Below, in pieces: positions 25,540 to 35,515 of a stretch of DNA of 64,000 bases. Source of the DNA: Sedimentisphaera salicampi (GTDB taxonomy: Bacteria; Planctomycetota; Phycisphaerae; Sedimentisphaerales; Sedimentisphaeraceae). Every line of letters starts with the position of its first letter. Position 1 is the first letter of the stretch. The notes beneath the pieces were generated by a model. It was not told the DNA's origin. It worked only from the letters and a program-made list of their open reading frames with translations, and made no database searches. The stretch lies in contig NZ_CP021023.1 of assembly GCF_002117005.1 (NCBI RefSeq), positions 2,776,995 through 2,840,994 on the forward strand. Direction: 5' to 3'. Both the position numbers and the translations under genes were made by a program.

Positions 25540-26532
25540 ATGGCAAAAACTCAGAGCAAAACAAAAATACCTCCGGTCTATGCAATTGTGGGCAAGGATT
25601 CTTTCCTTGTGAATAAGGATTGCGAAAAGCTGGTTAATTCTCTTATACCGCCAGAGCAGCAGGAGATGGGGCTTGTTGTTTTAGATCCGGATAAAACTGA
25701 AGCCTCTCACGTTCTCGATGAGCTTAGAACCCCGGCATTCCTTGCCGAGAGGAAGGTGGTGCTGATCAGGCAGGCGGATAATTTTATAAGCTCCAATTCA
25801 GAGCTGCTTATAAAATATCTCGATTCTCCGGCCTCTAAGGGGATTCTCGTTCTCACGGCCTCTGCCCTGAGGAGTAATACGAGGATTGCCAAGAAGATAA
25901 AATCTGCCGGCCGGCTCAAGCAGATAAGCAGGCCTTCGTACAGGGAGATGGCATTTTATCCTGCCGAGTATGCCAAGAATAACTGCGGCAAGAAGCTCAG
26001 CAGCTCCACTGCACGCCTTATTATTGAATTTGCAGGCGAAGAGCCCCAGATGATAGCAAACGAGATTGAAAAGCTCGCTGTTTATGTGGGCGATAGGGAT
26101 AAAATCACAGAGGAGGATGTAGAAGCTCTCTGCGGGGCAAACAGAACCTTCGGCGTGTTTAATGTTATTGATGCGATGTCCAGCGGACAGGCGGGGCAGG
26201 CGGTGAGCAGGCTGAGGAATCTGTTCGCATCAGACAAAGACGCCGAATATACCGCAGTAGGGGCGTTTGCATTTCATTTCAGGCGTATGTTCAAGGCCAA
26301 GGCTATGCTCAGCAAAGGCGAGAGCGAGCAAAGAGCAGGACAAATGCTGGGAATAAGGTATAAGAGCGATCAGTTCTTCAGGGGGCTCAGAAATTGGCCT
26401 TTAGTGAATATCGCAGAGGTTATCCAAGCTCTTAGAAGGATAGACTACCAGAGCAAAACCGGACAGGCAAGGGTGAAGGTTGAGATCGAGCAGCTTGTTG
26501 TTAAGGCGGCAAGCAGAAACAGGAAAAAATAG
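25540..26532 (+). CDS. holA: DNA polymerase III delta subunit
   Basis: A 330-residue clamp-loader delta subunit. The N-terminal AAA+ fold without Walker A (YAIVGKDSFLVNKDCEKLV), DELRTPAFLAERKVVLIRQADNF and the C-terminal region (GANRTFGVFNVIDAMSSGQAGQAVSRLRNLF; QARVKVEIEQLV) match the family. It opens the beta clamp. It converges on the fumarase gene with only six bases between stops. Confidence 0.92.
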   Translation: MAKTQSKTKIPPVYAIVGKDSFLVNKDCEKLVNSLIPPEQQEMGLVVLDPDKTEASHVLDELRTPAFLAERKVVLIRQADNFISSNSELLIKYLDSPASKGILVLTASALRSNTRIAKKIKSAGRLKQISRPSYREMAFYPAEYAKNNCGKKLSSSTARLIIEFAGEEPQMIANEIEKLAVYVGDRDKITEEDVEALCGANRTFGVFNVIDAMSSGQAGQAVSRLRNLFASDKDAEYTAVGAFAFHFRRMFKAKAMLSKGESEQRAGQMLGIRYKSDQFFRGLRNWPLVNIAEVIQALRRIDYQSKTGQARVKVEIEQLVVKAASRNRKK

Positions 26533-26538
26533 CCCGCT

Positions 26539-27405
26539 CTAAAGGTTAGTCATTTTGTGCCTGTGTGCATGGCACTCAATATTCACCGAAACAGGCAGAG
26601 ATGCTATATGGCAGGGAGCGTATTCAATTTTTACGCCAAGGGCTGTAGTTCTTCCTCCGAAGCCCTGAGGCCCAACGTTTGTCTGATTTATCTTTTCTAG
26701 AATGTCATCTTCAAGCCGTGCGTAATTTTCGTTTGGATTTTTGTCTTTAAGGCTTCGAAGAAGTGCCTTTTTGCTCAATATGGCAGACAGCTCAAAATCT
26801 CCGCCAATCCCCACGCCGATCACAAACGGCGGACACGCATTAGCTCCCGCCTCCTGAGTTATTCGGCAGATCCAGTGGCTTATCTCATCGGCTGAGGCGG
26901 TGGGATTGAACATCTTAAACCTGCTTTTGTTTTCGCAGCCCCCGCCCTTTGTTATAACGGATATTTCGAGTTTATCGCCCGAAGTATGGCTGTAATGTAT
27001 TATGGCAGGGGTGTTATCGGTTGTGTTTTCCCTGCTGAAAAGCGGCTCTGCCACAACGCTCTTTCTGAGAAGACCTTCGGTATAACCCAGCTGCACTCCC
27101 TCATTAATTGCGTCTTCAAGTGTTGCCTGAGGGTTATCCCCCGGCGGTTCAATACGTAAATCCGCACCCAGCTCAACGAAAAACACAGCGAGTCCGGTGT
27201 CCTGACATATCGGAATCCGCTCATTTGAGGCGATTTCCGCATTCTGCAGAAGCTGATTCAAAACGCCCTTTGCTGCCGGGGCCGTCTCGCTTTTTTCCGC
27301 CTCACGAAGAGCCTCCAAAACGTCTTCCCCAAGCTCATAGCAGCTGTCTATACAAAGCTGCCTCACTGCCTGCACAATACGGGAATATTGAACTCTCCTG
27401 CTCAT
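26539..27405 (-). CDS. Class I fumarate hydratase / tartrate dehydratase alpha subunit
   Basis: A 288-residue 4Fe-4S hydro-lyase alpha subunit. The three cluster cysteines appear in ERIPICQDTG, KGGGCENKS and GANACPPF; the C-terminal NVGPQGFGGRTTALGV is characteristic. In two-subunit enzymes a beta subunit is needed for fumarate-malate (or tartrate) interconversion. No beta gene lies next to it or elsewhere in this window, so it must be encoded elsewhere. ATGA overlap with the upstream propeller gene points to co-transcription. Confidence 0.88.
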   Translation of the reverse strand: MSRRVQYSRIVQAVRQLCIDSCYELGEDVLEALREAEKSETAPAAKGVLNQLLQNAEIASNERIPICQDTGLAVFFVELGADLRIEPPGDNPQATLEDAINEGVQLGYTEGLLRKSVVAEPLFSRENTTDNTPAIIHYSHTSGDKLEISVITKGGGCENKSRFKMFNPTASADEISHWICRITQEAGANACPPFVIGVGIGGDFELSAILSKKALLRSLKDKNPNENYARLEDDILEKINQTNVGPQGFGGRTTALGVKIEYAPCHIASLPVSVNIECHAHRHKMTNL

Positions 27406-29618
27406 TCGGCTTCCATTACAAAACGTTCATACGCGCTGTTTCCTGCCTCGTCCGCGTATCTTACAGCAAGGATGTTATCGCCTTTTTCAAGTCCGCTCAA
27501 GGTAATAGTGAAAGATTCTCTCTTCGAATCAGCAAGCAGGTCGTCCGGTATAACTGTATTCCAGTCGTCGCTGCTGTTGAGCGTATAGCTTACCTTGCCT
27601 ATGACGGTATATTTGTCTGTGAGGGTGAATTTCACCTTCCCTTCAGTGCCCTTAGTTTCCACATTTTGCCCTGAGCACACAGGCGGGGTGTTGTCAACTA
27701 TGTATTCAGTTTCAGTGCTCACTGATTCCAGAGCATTTTCCGGCCCGTTGCTGAGCCTATCGCTAGCGGTAACCCTGAGCTTGTAGATCCCGTCCGGCAC
27801 AGTTGATGTGTCCCACTTGAATTTCTTTTCCTTGTGGTCTTCTTCGATATTTACCCATCTATCGGAGTCTTCCCCCTGTATGTCAATACTGAATATCAGC
27901 TCGTCATCGTTTTCGTCTTTGGCTGGGATTGCTATAACTGCCTCGGTTTTCTTTTCCTCTGATTTTATCATAGGCGCCGCTACTACCGGCTTTATATTCC
28001 GTACAACGCTTGCAACTGCCGCTGCATTAACCTTAGGCGAACGATTTTCGCTGCCCTTGAGCATCAGCTTGAGCTGAAGGAATCTGTGGCTTCCTTCAAT
28101 TGCAGGCTCCTCGCTTTGGGCTGATAGAGGTTTTGTCCATTCAGTGAAATCTTCTTCTCTTGCGTTCTGAACGTTTGTTCCTCTCGCAGAGAATTCGATT
28201 CTGCAGCCTTCGGGGATTTTGCCGTCAAGCTTTACAGAGCCCCATTTTGAAGGCTGTTTTGCATCAATCGTATCAGACTGCCACCAGCCTTCTGAGCTCA
28301 GGCCGTCGTGAAATTCAATTATGCGGGGCGGGTTTGCTGTGGCCGCATAGATCTTGCCGCCTGCGGTGTAGAGTGAGGTTATTTCAGAGGATATCTTGTC
28401 TCTGTAAACATTTTCAATAACTATCTTGTCTGTATCAATTTGGGAGAGAGAGGCGTCTTTGCCGTCTGCCACCCAGAGCCTTCCTTTATGCATAATCGAA
28501 TCGAGGAAAACGCCGCTGCCCTTGCCGAGAACCGAAACGATCCCGTCCGGAGCTATTTTATATAAAGCGCTTTTAACCTTCTCTTTCTTATCGCCTCCGT
28601 TTTCCTTCCGCTCAAGCATATCCTTCTTTGCAGTGGCTGCGAGCTTCAAACGCAGGCCTCCGTTTTGGAGCGTGAAAAGCTTTTCCTCCTTTTTGTCTTC
28701 GCTTTCCTTGGGGTGCGGGGGCATATAACTGGGCATATCAGAGCCGTTCTTGCTCTCAGCGGACGGGTCTTCAATTGCTGCGGTTATGTAGATGTTGTCT
28801 TCATCATCGAAGTTTATTGAGGTTATATCCATTTCCGGCGAGTCGAAAAGAGCCTTGCCTTTTTTTGTTTCCATATCTATGCAGTAAAGCAGGCCTCTTT
28901 TATCTGTGCCGGCATAGAGTTTGTCTTTGTAAAAAGCCATTACAGTTATGCCGCGGTCTATGCTGTCGAAGAATACTTCAGTCTTGCCGTCAGCGGATAT
29001 CTTGAAAATCTTGCCGTTTGGCCCTGTAGCTGCATAGAGGCTGCCCTTGTGAAATTGCAGGTCGAATATAAAGGCAGCGTCTTCTATCTTGCAGAGAGTT
29101 TCGGGATTGCTCTGGTCTTTCCCGAATTCCAGAATTCTGCACTCTTTCCCGCTGATTCCAGCGGTGAGTTTCCCATTGAAGCCTTTCTCCACAGCGAAGA
29201 TATGCTCGTTAACGATCTCTTCTTTTTCCTCTGATTCGCTGTTTTCAGCCTTATCTTTCTCTTCGCTCTTTTCTTCTTTAACAGGCCCAACGGGCTTGTC
29301 CTCTTTCTTTTCAGAGCGGTAAATATTTTCAGCCTTTTCTTCAGTTATCCTGAAAAGCCCTGCATTAGGACTTGTACCGGCGAAAATTTTGCCGTCAATT
29401 ACAACTATATCGTTCACTGCCCATACATCTTCAAGCTTTTCAGCAAGGAGTTTATGCTTTTTGTTCAGGTGCAGGGTGCCCTCGGAATCTATTGCCACGT
29501 TCTCTGTTTCTCCGGCACTGAAATCCATTGCTGTGTCGTATTTATAGAGTTTTGAGTTTACAGCTAATGCTGAAGCAGCAAAAGCCAAGCAGAATAATAT
29601 TTCTCCGGCGTATTTCAT
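27402..29618 (-). CDS. Secreted beta-propeller protein
   Basis: 738 residues with a signal peptide (ILFCLAFAASALA). Repeated blades are visible (GKIFAGTSPNAGLFRI; GSLYAATGPNGKIFKI; DKLYAGTDKRGLLYCID; GKIYAATANPPRIIEF), the pattern of a propeller sensor or scaffold. An acidic-lysine-rich insertion (EEKSEEKDKAENSESEEKEE) falls after the first blade. The C-terminal 250 residues look like Ig or fibronectin-like beta domains (NTPPVCSGQNVETKGT; TLNSSDDWNTVIP). Located between the S55 peptidase and the fumarase subunit in one transcript. Exact role unknown. Confidence 0.7.
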   Translation of the reverse strand: MKYAGEILFCLAFAASALAVNSKLYKYDTAMDFSAGETENVAIDSEGTLHLNKKHKLLAEKLEDVWAVNDIVVIDGKIFAGTSPNAGLFRITEEKAENIYRSEKKEDKPVGPVKEEKSEEKDKAENSESEEKEEIVNEHIFAVEKGFNGKLTAGISGKECRILEFGKDQSNPETLCKIEDAAFIFDLQFHKGSLYAATGPNGKIFKISADGKTEVFFDSIDRGITVMAFYKDKLYAGTDKRGLLYCIDMETKKGKALFDSPEMDITSINFDDEDNIYITAAIEDPSAESKNGSDMPSYMPPHPKESEDKKEEKLFTLQNGGLRLKLAATAKKDMLERKENGGDKKEKVKSALYKIAPDGIVSVLGKGSGVFLDSIMHKGRLWVADGKDASLSQIDTDKIVIENVYRDKISSEITSLYTAGGKIYAATANPPRIIEFHDGLSSEGWWQSDTIDAKQPSKWGSVKLDGKIPEGCRIEFSARGTNVQNAREEDFTEWTKPLSAQSEEPAIEGSHRFLQLKLMLKGSENRSPKVNAAAVASVVRNIKPVVAAPMIKSEEKKTEAVIAIPAKDENDDELIFSIDIQGEDSDRWVNIEEDHKEKKFKWDTSTVPDGIYKLRVTASDRLSNGPENALESVSTETEYIVDNTPPVCSGQNVETKGTEGKVKFTLTDKYTVIGKVSYTLNSSDDWNTVIPDDLLADSKRESFTITLSGLEKGDNILAVRYADEAGNSAYERFVMEAE

Positions 29619-29630
29619 TAAGGTTCTCCG

Positions 29631-31421
29631 TTACTTTTCGCTCTTGTTTAGTATCTCAATTTTCACTTTTATACTGTTGTCGATGATGTATGGAACATCA
29701 ATTTTGTTCTTAACCCAGTCGTAAACCGGCTGCACTTTATAATTCCGCTTCGGATTAGCTATCACGGCCGCTCTGCTGTCGGGAAGGTTGGCCAGATTGA
29801 ATTTTCCGTAGCTTATCCCGCTGCGCTGAGTTTTCATATAAGCATAGAGCCCGATGCGTTTTCCGAAGCTCATATCTTTTCTGATTGCTTTTACCATTGA
29901 ATCGAAATCATCGTAGAGAGTCCTGTCCGGCTCCATTTTATTCACGAAGGCCTTGTATTGAGAAGTGCCCGATATAAGGATTTCCTTTTCTCCCGGGGCT
30001 GCATCTTCAGGGATCTCCAGAGAAATCTGAGCCCTCTTTTCATTTTCGAATTCCTTTTCAAGGATAAGGTCAATGTTTACCTCATCTCCGGGCCGGATTT
30101 CCAAATCGCTAACCTCCGCAGAGGTGATTTTCGCCTGAATATTTTTATCTTCGATTCGTGATGTAAAATCTATGCTGTGAATTTTGGGTCTGTGGAATTC
30201 GTTGCTTTGAAGCAGGCCAAGTATTCCGCCTACCTCGTAGGCAGCCGTTCTCATTCCAGCCCCGCTGGATATGTTGTCAATAACTATATCATCAATCCCC
30301 TCCACATCCAAAACAGCTTTGTAATAAACTGAGTGAAATTCGGGGGGCTGTGAATTTTTTGAGGCGGTGCTGGTGATAATGCTCTGAGCAAGCATAGGCG
30401 AGAATAACCGATGGTCTGCAAGCAGGCATTCATAAACCTTTGTTTTCGGGGTATCGTATGAAAAGATTTTGGAGGTCATTTTAATTTGCGGAGGCTTTTT
30501 GCCTATCTCCCCGTATATCCCCGTTTCCTCATCCGCTGTGAGTGTACCGACAGGCATAGTTGAAGATGCCAGTTTCATTGATCTCTGCTGACTTGCAACA
30601 ACTGTATGCACAATGCCCGCAGAGAAGGGCAGTTCAACCTTCCCCTCGCCTGTGAAAGGATGGCCGAAAGCGAATATCTTATCGCCTTCAACAGCGGTTA
30701 ATGTGCCCACTACGCTCATTTTTATATCCCCGTCAACAAGCGGGACGCAAATTACAGAACCGGGCTCAAAATTTGGCAGTGCGTTTGAACTGCTGCCCCC
30801 GCCCGCTGCGTTATAAAGCATATTCTCCGCAGAAAGCCCTTCCAAGCCGGAGACAGTGCTGGGTTTGAATGACGAGCATACAAGGCTCTGCTGACCTGCC
30901 AGCAGATTTGAGGCTTTTGTGTTAATTTTGCGGCAGATTGCCTTGTAGTTGAGTTCGCTCTCGGTGAGGTTGGCTATGCTTGATGGGGATTCGATTATTT
31001 GAAGCTGTTTTTTCCGCCTGTCTATAGCGAGCATTTCCTCTATTGGCGTAACGCCGTAAAGGGGGTCTTTCGGGAAGCTCCAGCCAAACGCAAGTGCTCC
31101 GGCTATACGCCCGTCTATTACAACAGGGGAGCCGCTGCAGCCTGCAACAGGACCTGTATGCTTGAATTTCTTGCCTGTGCCCATAATGAGGAAGGCGTCC
31201 TGACCCGGGCGGTAGTCTTCCATTACGCTGATAACCCGTATAGGAAATTTTTCAATCTCCGTGCCCTTGTAAACGCTAAGGGCATAGCCTTCCATGCCCG
31301 CTTTAACTTCTTCAAGAGGCATATATTTTGAAGTGTCTATCTCTGATGCTCCGCTTATGCTTACTGCTGCAGCCAGCAATAAGGCCGGAAAGGCAATAAA
31401 TAAAAATTTTTTTCTGTGCAT
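29631..31421 (-). CDS. SpoIVB-type S55 peptidase domain protein
   Basis: About 596 residues from the ATG before HRKKFLF, with a signal peptide (FLFIAFPALLLAAAVSISGA). The S55 signature is clear: VAGCSGSPVVIDGRIAGALAFGW and GVTPIEEM, followed by a second conserved block (AFGHPFTGEGKVELPFSAGIVHTVV). In Bacillus SpoIVB is a serine peptidase that signals across a membrane in sporulation; a sporulation role is not expected here. First gene of a tightly spaced operon with the propeller protein. The upstream in-frame ATG at 31448 would add nine unlikely residues. Confidence 0.85.
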   Translation of the reverse strand: MHRKKFLFIAFPALLLAAAVSISGASEIDTSKYMPLEEVKAGMEGYALSVYKGTEIEKFPIRVISVMEDYRPGQDAFLIMGTGKKFKHTGPVAGCSGSPVVIDGRIAGALAFGWSFPKDPLYGVTPIEEMLAIDRRKKQLQIIESPSSIANLTESELNYKAICRKINTKASNLLAGQQSLVCSSFKPSTVSGLEGLSAENMLYNAAGGGSSSNALPNFEPGSVICVPLVDGDIKMSVVGTLTAVEGDKIFAFGHPFTGEGKVELPFSAGIVHTVVASQQRSMKLASSTMPVGTLTADEETGIYGEIGKKPPQIKMTSKIFSYDTPKTKVYECLLADHRLFSPMLAQSIITSTASKNSQPPEFHSVYYKAVLDVEGIDDIVIDNISSGAGMRTAAYEVGGILGLLQSNEFHRPKIHSIDFTSRIEDKNIQAKITSAEVSDLEIRPGDEVNIDLILEKEFENEKRAQISLEIPEDAAPGEKEILISGTSQYKAFVNKMEPDRTLYDDFDSMVKAIRKDMSFGKRIGLYAYMKTQRSGISYGKFNLANLPDSRAAVIANPKRNYKVQPVYDWVKNKIDVPYIIDNSIKVKIEILNKSEK

Positions 31422-31622
31422 ATCAATTTCCTGTTGCTTATTCTGCAAATTCCTTTTCCGCCGATTTGTACGAAAAAAGCCTGCAGAGGTTTAGCGTTTT
31501 CGTAATCTGTAATCCAGTTAAATTTTATAAGTGTTAAACAAGTATTGCAAGCCAAAAGCAAAGTTTCTATAATGTCCGTTTTGTAATCTAATTTAAATAT
31601 GTAGTTTAATAAGGGTTGAATA

Positions 31623-32330
31623 ATGGATTCTGAAGAACGCCATGAATTAAAGCGTAACGATTTTGAGGAATTTATCAAAAACGCGCCGGGTTTTATAAAG
31701 AAATATATAAGGGAAATAATAAGCATTTGCCTTATAGTTGCAGCGGGAATTATGTGGCTTGCCAAGGAGGAGCCTGTAAGACCGGAAGTTAAGCAGCAGG
31801 CTGCGGTTAATGACATATTCCAGGAGGTTAATACCAAGCTCGGAGAAATCAGGCAGGGAGAGGCAGAGCCCGCCGCTATAGACCCGCTGATAGAAAAAGC
31901 ATTGTCTAAGGCCGATAACCTCACTTCCCCTGTGCAGAGGGGCTTTGCTTATGTTAAGGCCGCTGATGCGATGCGTGCTTCGATATGGAAGCAGGACGCA
32001 CAAGAAAGCGAAATAAAAGAGGCTCTTCAGATGTATCAGAAGGCCGAGGAAACTGCTTCCGAAGATCCGCTTGTTGACGGGATGGCTAAATTCGGGACTG
32101 CCCTTTGCCGGATAGATCTTGAGCAGTTTGATCAGGCCTCAAACATCCTCGGGAAGCTCGTTACAAGCGAAAAATACTCTAACACCGCTTTACCCGAACT
32201 TGCAGAGAAAAGACTCAAATTCATTTCAGATTTGAAAACTGATTTTAATTTTGCTGAAAACAATTCCGCACAGCAGGAAAATGAGACTGCACAAAAAGAG
32301 CAGAATCAGCAAAATGAACAAAGTTCCTGA
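31623..32330 (+). CDS. Membrane-anchored TPR-like protein
   Basis: 235 residues: a basic/acidic N-terminus, one membrane helix (IISICLIVAAGIMWLA, about 33-48), then TPR-like helices (GFAYVKAADAMRASIWK; EALQMYQKAEETASEDPL; ALCRIDLEQFDQASNILGKL) and a low-complexity Q/E/N tail. The layout resembles YfgM/Tol-Pal-associated tetratrico proteins, but identity is unproven. Divergent from the S55 gene. Confidence 0.6.
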   Translation: MDSEERHELKRNDFEEFIKNAPGFIKKYIREIISICLIVAAGIMWLAKEEPVRPEVKQQAAVNDIFQEVNTKLGEIRQGEAEPAAIDPLIEKALSKADNLTSPVQRGFAYVKAADAMRASIWKQDAQESEIKEALQMYQKAEETASEDPLVDGMAKFGTALCRIDLEQFDQASNILGKLVTSEKYSNTALPELAEKRLKFISDLKTDFNFAENNSAQQENETAQKEQNQQNEQSS

Positions 32331-32412
32331 TTTGAGGTAAGAATTATGCGTGTCTGCGGCATTTGGGAGCCGCTGAGCATTTTATTTACGTTAATTCAAA
32401 CCTCAAACAGTT

Positions 32413-33489
32413 ATGAATATCAGTGAAAAGCAGTACAATCAGGCAGATTTGGATCAAAACCAGATTTGGACACCTGAAGGCAGGTTTGCAAACGCCACTG
32501 AGCTCCAGAATCTTTTGGATAATTATCAGGGCGGCGAGCAGATTTGTATTAAGGTAGGGCCGAATCTGAAGTTCAGGCGTATAGACCAGTATATGACCTC
32601 ACGTTTCAACTGCTTTTCAAGAACTCTCGTTCAAAGGCTGATCCGTTCGGGCGAGATTCTTGTAAACCATGAGCAGGTGAAGATATCTCACCGCCTCAAT
32701 CAGGATGATATAATTCAGATTACCCTTCCTGCCCCTGTGGATCAGGAGGTTGTTCCAGAAGATATCCCTGTTGACATTATTTATGAAGATGATGATATAA
32801 TCGTTTTGAACAAAAAACCGTGGATGGTGGTTCATCCTGCCAGATGCTATAAAACCGGCACTCTCGTCAATGCCCTTGCATACCACTGCAAAACGCTTTC
32901 TTCAGGGAGTGAGAGGATGCGTCCCGGGATTGTTCACAGGCTCGATAAAAACACCACAGGCTGCATTATAGTTGCTAAAAACGACGATGCACAATACAAC
33001 CTTGCCCAGCAGTTCAAAAACCGATCTACAAAGAAAAAATATCTTGCTGTAGTTCATGGCACCCCTGAGCTCGACAGCGATATGATAAAGAATATGTTAG
33101 GCCCCCACCCGACCGTTCGGGAGAAATTTGCAGTTCGTTCAGATGAGGGCAAAAAGGCTATTACGGTGTACAAGGTGCTTGAGCGGTTCAACGGGTATGC
33201 GTATGTGGAGATAGACATCCACACCGGCAGAACGCATCAGATACGCGTTCATATGTCTCATCTGGGCTATCCGATAGTTGCAGACAAAATGTACGGCGGT
33301 AAGGTTGTTTATCCTTGGCAGATTAAAAACGAACTGCCGAGCCCGCAGGACATCCTGATAAACCGCCAGGCACTCCATGCAGGCTGGCTTGAGATAAATC
33401 ATCCCCGTACCGGCGAGAGAATGAGCTTTGAGGCGCCTTTACACCACGATATGGCAAGCCTTCTCGATATGCTCAGAACATACCGCTGA
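32413..33489 (+). CDS. RluD-family 23S rRNA pseudouridine synthase
   Basis: A 358-residue enzyme. An S4 RNA-binding domain (FSRTLVQRLIRSGEILVNHEQVKISHRL) precedes the catalytic domain with the signature GIVHRLDKNTTGCIIVAKND, where D is the catalytic aspartate, and HTGRTHQIRVHMSHLGYPIVAD. It isomerises uridines in rRNA. Assignment to RluD over RluC is by general layout only. A longer N-terminus (about 60 residues) precedes the S4 domain. Confidence 0.9.
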   Translation: MNISEKQYNQADLDQNQIWTPEGRFANATELQNLLDNYQGGEQICIKVGPNLKFRRIDQYMTSRFNCFSRTLVQRLIRSGEILVNHEQVKISHRLNQDDIIQITLPAPVDQEVVPEDIPVDIIYEDDDIIVLNKKPWMVVHPARCYKTGTLVNALAYHCKTLSSGSERMRPGIVHRLDKNTTGCIIVAKNDDAQYNLAQQFKNRSTKKKYLAVVHGTPELDSDMIKNMLGPHPTVREKFAVRSDEGKKAITVYKVLERFNGYAYVEIDIHTGRTHQIRVHMSHLGYPIVADKMYGGKVVYPWQIKNELPSPQDILINRQALHAGWLEINHPRTGERMSFEAPLHHDMASLLDMLRTYR

Positions 33490-33490
33490 T

Positions 33491-34810
33491 TCAGCTTTCC
33501 TCCTGCCCGCTTTGATTATTTTCTTTAGCTAATGTATGTTTTCTGCTTTCTGAGAAGAGGAAGATCTTTTCTATCGGCACACCGTCCGCCTTTTTTCTCA
33601 GCAGGGTATATATAATTGTGGAGCAGCAGTAGTAGAAGCTGACCATAAAGCTTGCGATAACGCTGATAATCAGGAGTATGGCAATGTTCAGAAGCAGGTG
33701 CTCAGAGCCGAAATTTGTCCCGTTTCCCATCGTCCCGCTGAGATTGAAAAATACAGGCCTTGCCCAGTGCTCTCTGAGACCCCAGTCTCCGCTTATTGCT
33801 GAAACTTCAAAGAAGGCGTAAGTGATTCGAAGCATTAAATATGCGCACAGCCTCACGAACATATAGCATACTGCCCCATAGAATACGCTTATTAGCGAAT
33901 AGAACAGCAGATACCATGGTTTTGTATAAGCGTAGCCGTATGAGCGGTTTACCGCCTCGTTGAAATCTGAATTTTCAATTGTAATTGTTGGCGCCATCAT
34001 ATGCACCCCAGCAAGAAAGCCTATAAGAATAAGCGTGATTACAAATCCGATTATGAGCCCGAAAACAGCGCAGAATCCGAAGATAAAATCTCCTACAGCA
34101 GGCAGACGCCCAGCTGCACCTGCAATAAATATTATAAAGCCAAGAAATATCATAAGAACTATCGGTGCAAGAGGAGCGCAGAGAAGATCCCATACCTTCT
34201 CAGATGCAAACCTCAGGCCTGCCCCCGGGCCGGTTTTTGTGCCGGAGCAATGCTCTATCGCAGCGCTTCTGCATACCGCTCCGCCGAAAAAGGCCAGCAC
34301 GCAAACTGAAATAAGATAATAGGGGATTGCGAAGAGCGGATAAAATTTGATAGACCAGAAAATTGTTTTGGCAAGGTTGCCCAGCTCCGTAAAAATGCCG
34401 AGAGCATTTAGTTTTACGCTTTCAAGAGTGATGTAATTTATGCTGCCCGAGATCTTCCAGCCCAGCGCCCTGAAAACTCCTATCTGCCTGCTGAATTCAG
34501 CATTCCTAAATTTATGCAGTTCGTGAGGTTTGTTAAGATAAACATCTATCTCTGTGATTGGGGACTTGCCTTCAGTAATTTCCGCCACTTCAGGGTGAAA
34601 CTTTTCGGCCTCACTTTTGTTAATTATATTCACCCCCTTCTCAAGGTGCTGCAGCAGATAGCCCGAAGCTATAAGCAGTATTACCCCGAGGAAGGCAATA
34701 AAGAGCCTTGAAGGGTTTATGGCAATCCTGAATGCCTTGAAAATCTGGGTGAAATAAAGGTTCTTAAAAAATTCACTGAGACATCTGTTCGTGCCGGATT
34801 CGCTGTTCAT
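33491..34810 (-). CDS. Multispanning membrane protein of unknown function
   Basis: 439 residues with about six to seven hydrophobic helices (LFIAFLGVILLIASGYLL; FYPLFAIPYYLISVCVLAFFGG; LAPIVLMIFLGFIIFIAGAAG; FIFGFCAVFGLIIGFVITLILIGFLAG; LLFYSLISVFYGAVCYMFV; LLLNIAILLIISVIASFMVS). No recognised domain. It overlaps yacG by ATGA, so the two are translationally coupled on the minus strand. Confidence 0.65.
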   Translation of the reverse strand: MNSESGTNRCLSEFFKNLYFTQIFKAFRIAINPSRLFIAFLGVILLIASGYLLQHLEKGVNIINKSEAEKFHPEVAEITEGKSPITEIDVYLNKPHELHKFRNAEFSRQIGVFRALGWKISGSINYITLESVKLNALGIFTELGNLAKTIFWSIKFYPLFAIPYYLISVCVLAFFGGAVCRSAAIEHCSGTKTGPGAGLRFASEKVWDLLCAPLAPIVLMIFLGFIIFIAGAAGRLPAVGDFIFGFCAVFGLIIGFVITLILIGFLAGVHMMAPTITIENSDFNEAVNRSYGYAYTKPWYLLFYSLISVFYGAVCYMFVRLCAYLMLRITYAFFEVSAISGDWGLREHWARPVFFNLSGTMGNGTNFGSEHLLLNIAILLIISVIASFMVSFYYCCSTIIYTLLRKKADGVPIEKIFLFSESRKHTLAKENNQSGQEES

Positions 34811-34995
34811 AATTCTTCTCCGGTATCATAATATTCCTGCTTTTCCATTGTGTATTCCTCGCTGAGCCAGCTGCCAAGATCCATATATCTGCACCTTTTG
34901 CTGCAGAATGGGAAATGAGGGTTTTCCTTAAGGCCGCGAATTTCTTTCCCGCATTTCTTGCAGGAAAACACTTTTTTATTTGCATAACTATTCAT
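34807..34995 (-). CDS. yacG: YacG-like zinc protein (DNA gyrase inhibitor family)
   Basis: A 62-residue treble-clef zinc protein: CKKCGKEI, then FCSKRCRYMDLGSWLSEEYTM, exactly the CxxC...CSxxC-DLGxW pattern of YacG. In E. coli YacG binds GyrB and blocks DNA binding. The ATG at 34995 gives the family's usual length; the longer frame upstream has no support. Confidence 0.88.
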   Translation of the reverse strand: MNSYANKKVFSCKKCGKEIRGLKENPHFPFCSKRCRYMDLGSWLSEEYTMEKQEYYDTGEEL

Positions 34996-35071
34996 TTTAT
35001 ATATTCTCTCATACTCTGTATGTTTTTGGCAAGAAAAAACTGTAAATCCCAATTTTAGAATACTTATTATA

Positions 35072-35485
35072 ATGACTAAGAGAAAATTACAAAATTCAAT
35101 ATGTGAAACGCAAATTATCCCGAGATATTCAGAAACAGATCAGGGAGGGATAGTACACAACAGCGTTTACTCGATATACTTTGAGATAGGCCGTACCGAG
35201 CTTCTGCGTGAGAACGGTATGGCGTATTCATTTTTAGAGGAAAATAACTGCCGGATGGTGGTGGCTGAGATTCAGGTTAAATTCCGCAAACCGGCATACT
35301 ACGACCAGAAGCTAACCTTGAGAACTGAGTGCACTAATGTAACTAAGGCTAAGATTGAACATACATACACCCTTTTCAGGGATGATACAAAGGTAACCGT
35401 TGCTGAGGGCAAAACAATTGTAGCCTGCGTTGACGGCGAAGGAAAGCCTGTGAAAATACCGGATTTCCTCTACCCTGCTGACTAA
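35072..35485 (+). CDS. 4-hydroxybenzoyl-CoA-thioesterase-like (YbgC) hotdog protein
   Basis: A 137-residue single hotdog domain. The YbgC-type active-site region RYSETDQGGIVHNSVYSIYFEIGRTELLRENG carries the catalytic aspartate in the D-x-G-I-V-H-N-x-Y motif context. It probably hydrolyses acyl-CoA thioesters. Divergent from yacG and followed by a bidirectional terminator. Confidence 0.85.
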   Translation: MTKRKLQNSICETQIIPRYSETDQGGIVHNSVYSIYFEIGRTELLRENGMAYSFLEENNCRMVVAEIQVKFRKPAYYDQKLTLRTECTNVTKAKIEHTYTLFRDDTKVTVAEGKTIVACVDGEGKPVKIPDFLYPAD

Positions 35486-35515
35486 TCTCAACCAATATTT
35501 TCGCTCAAGAATAAA

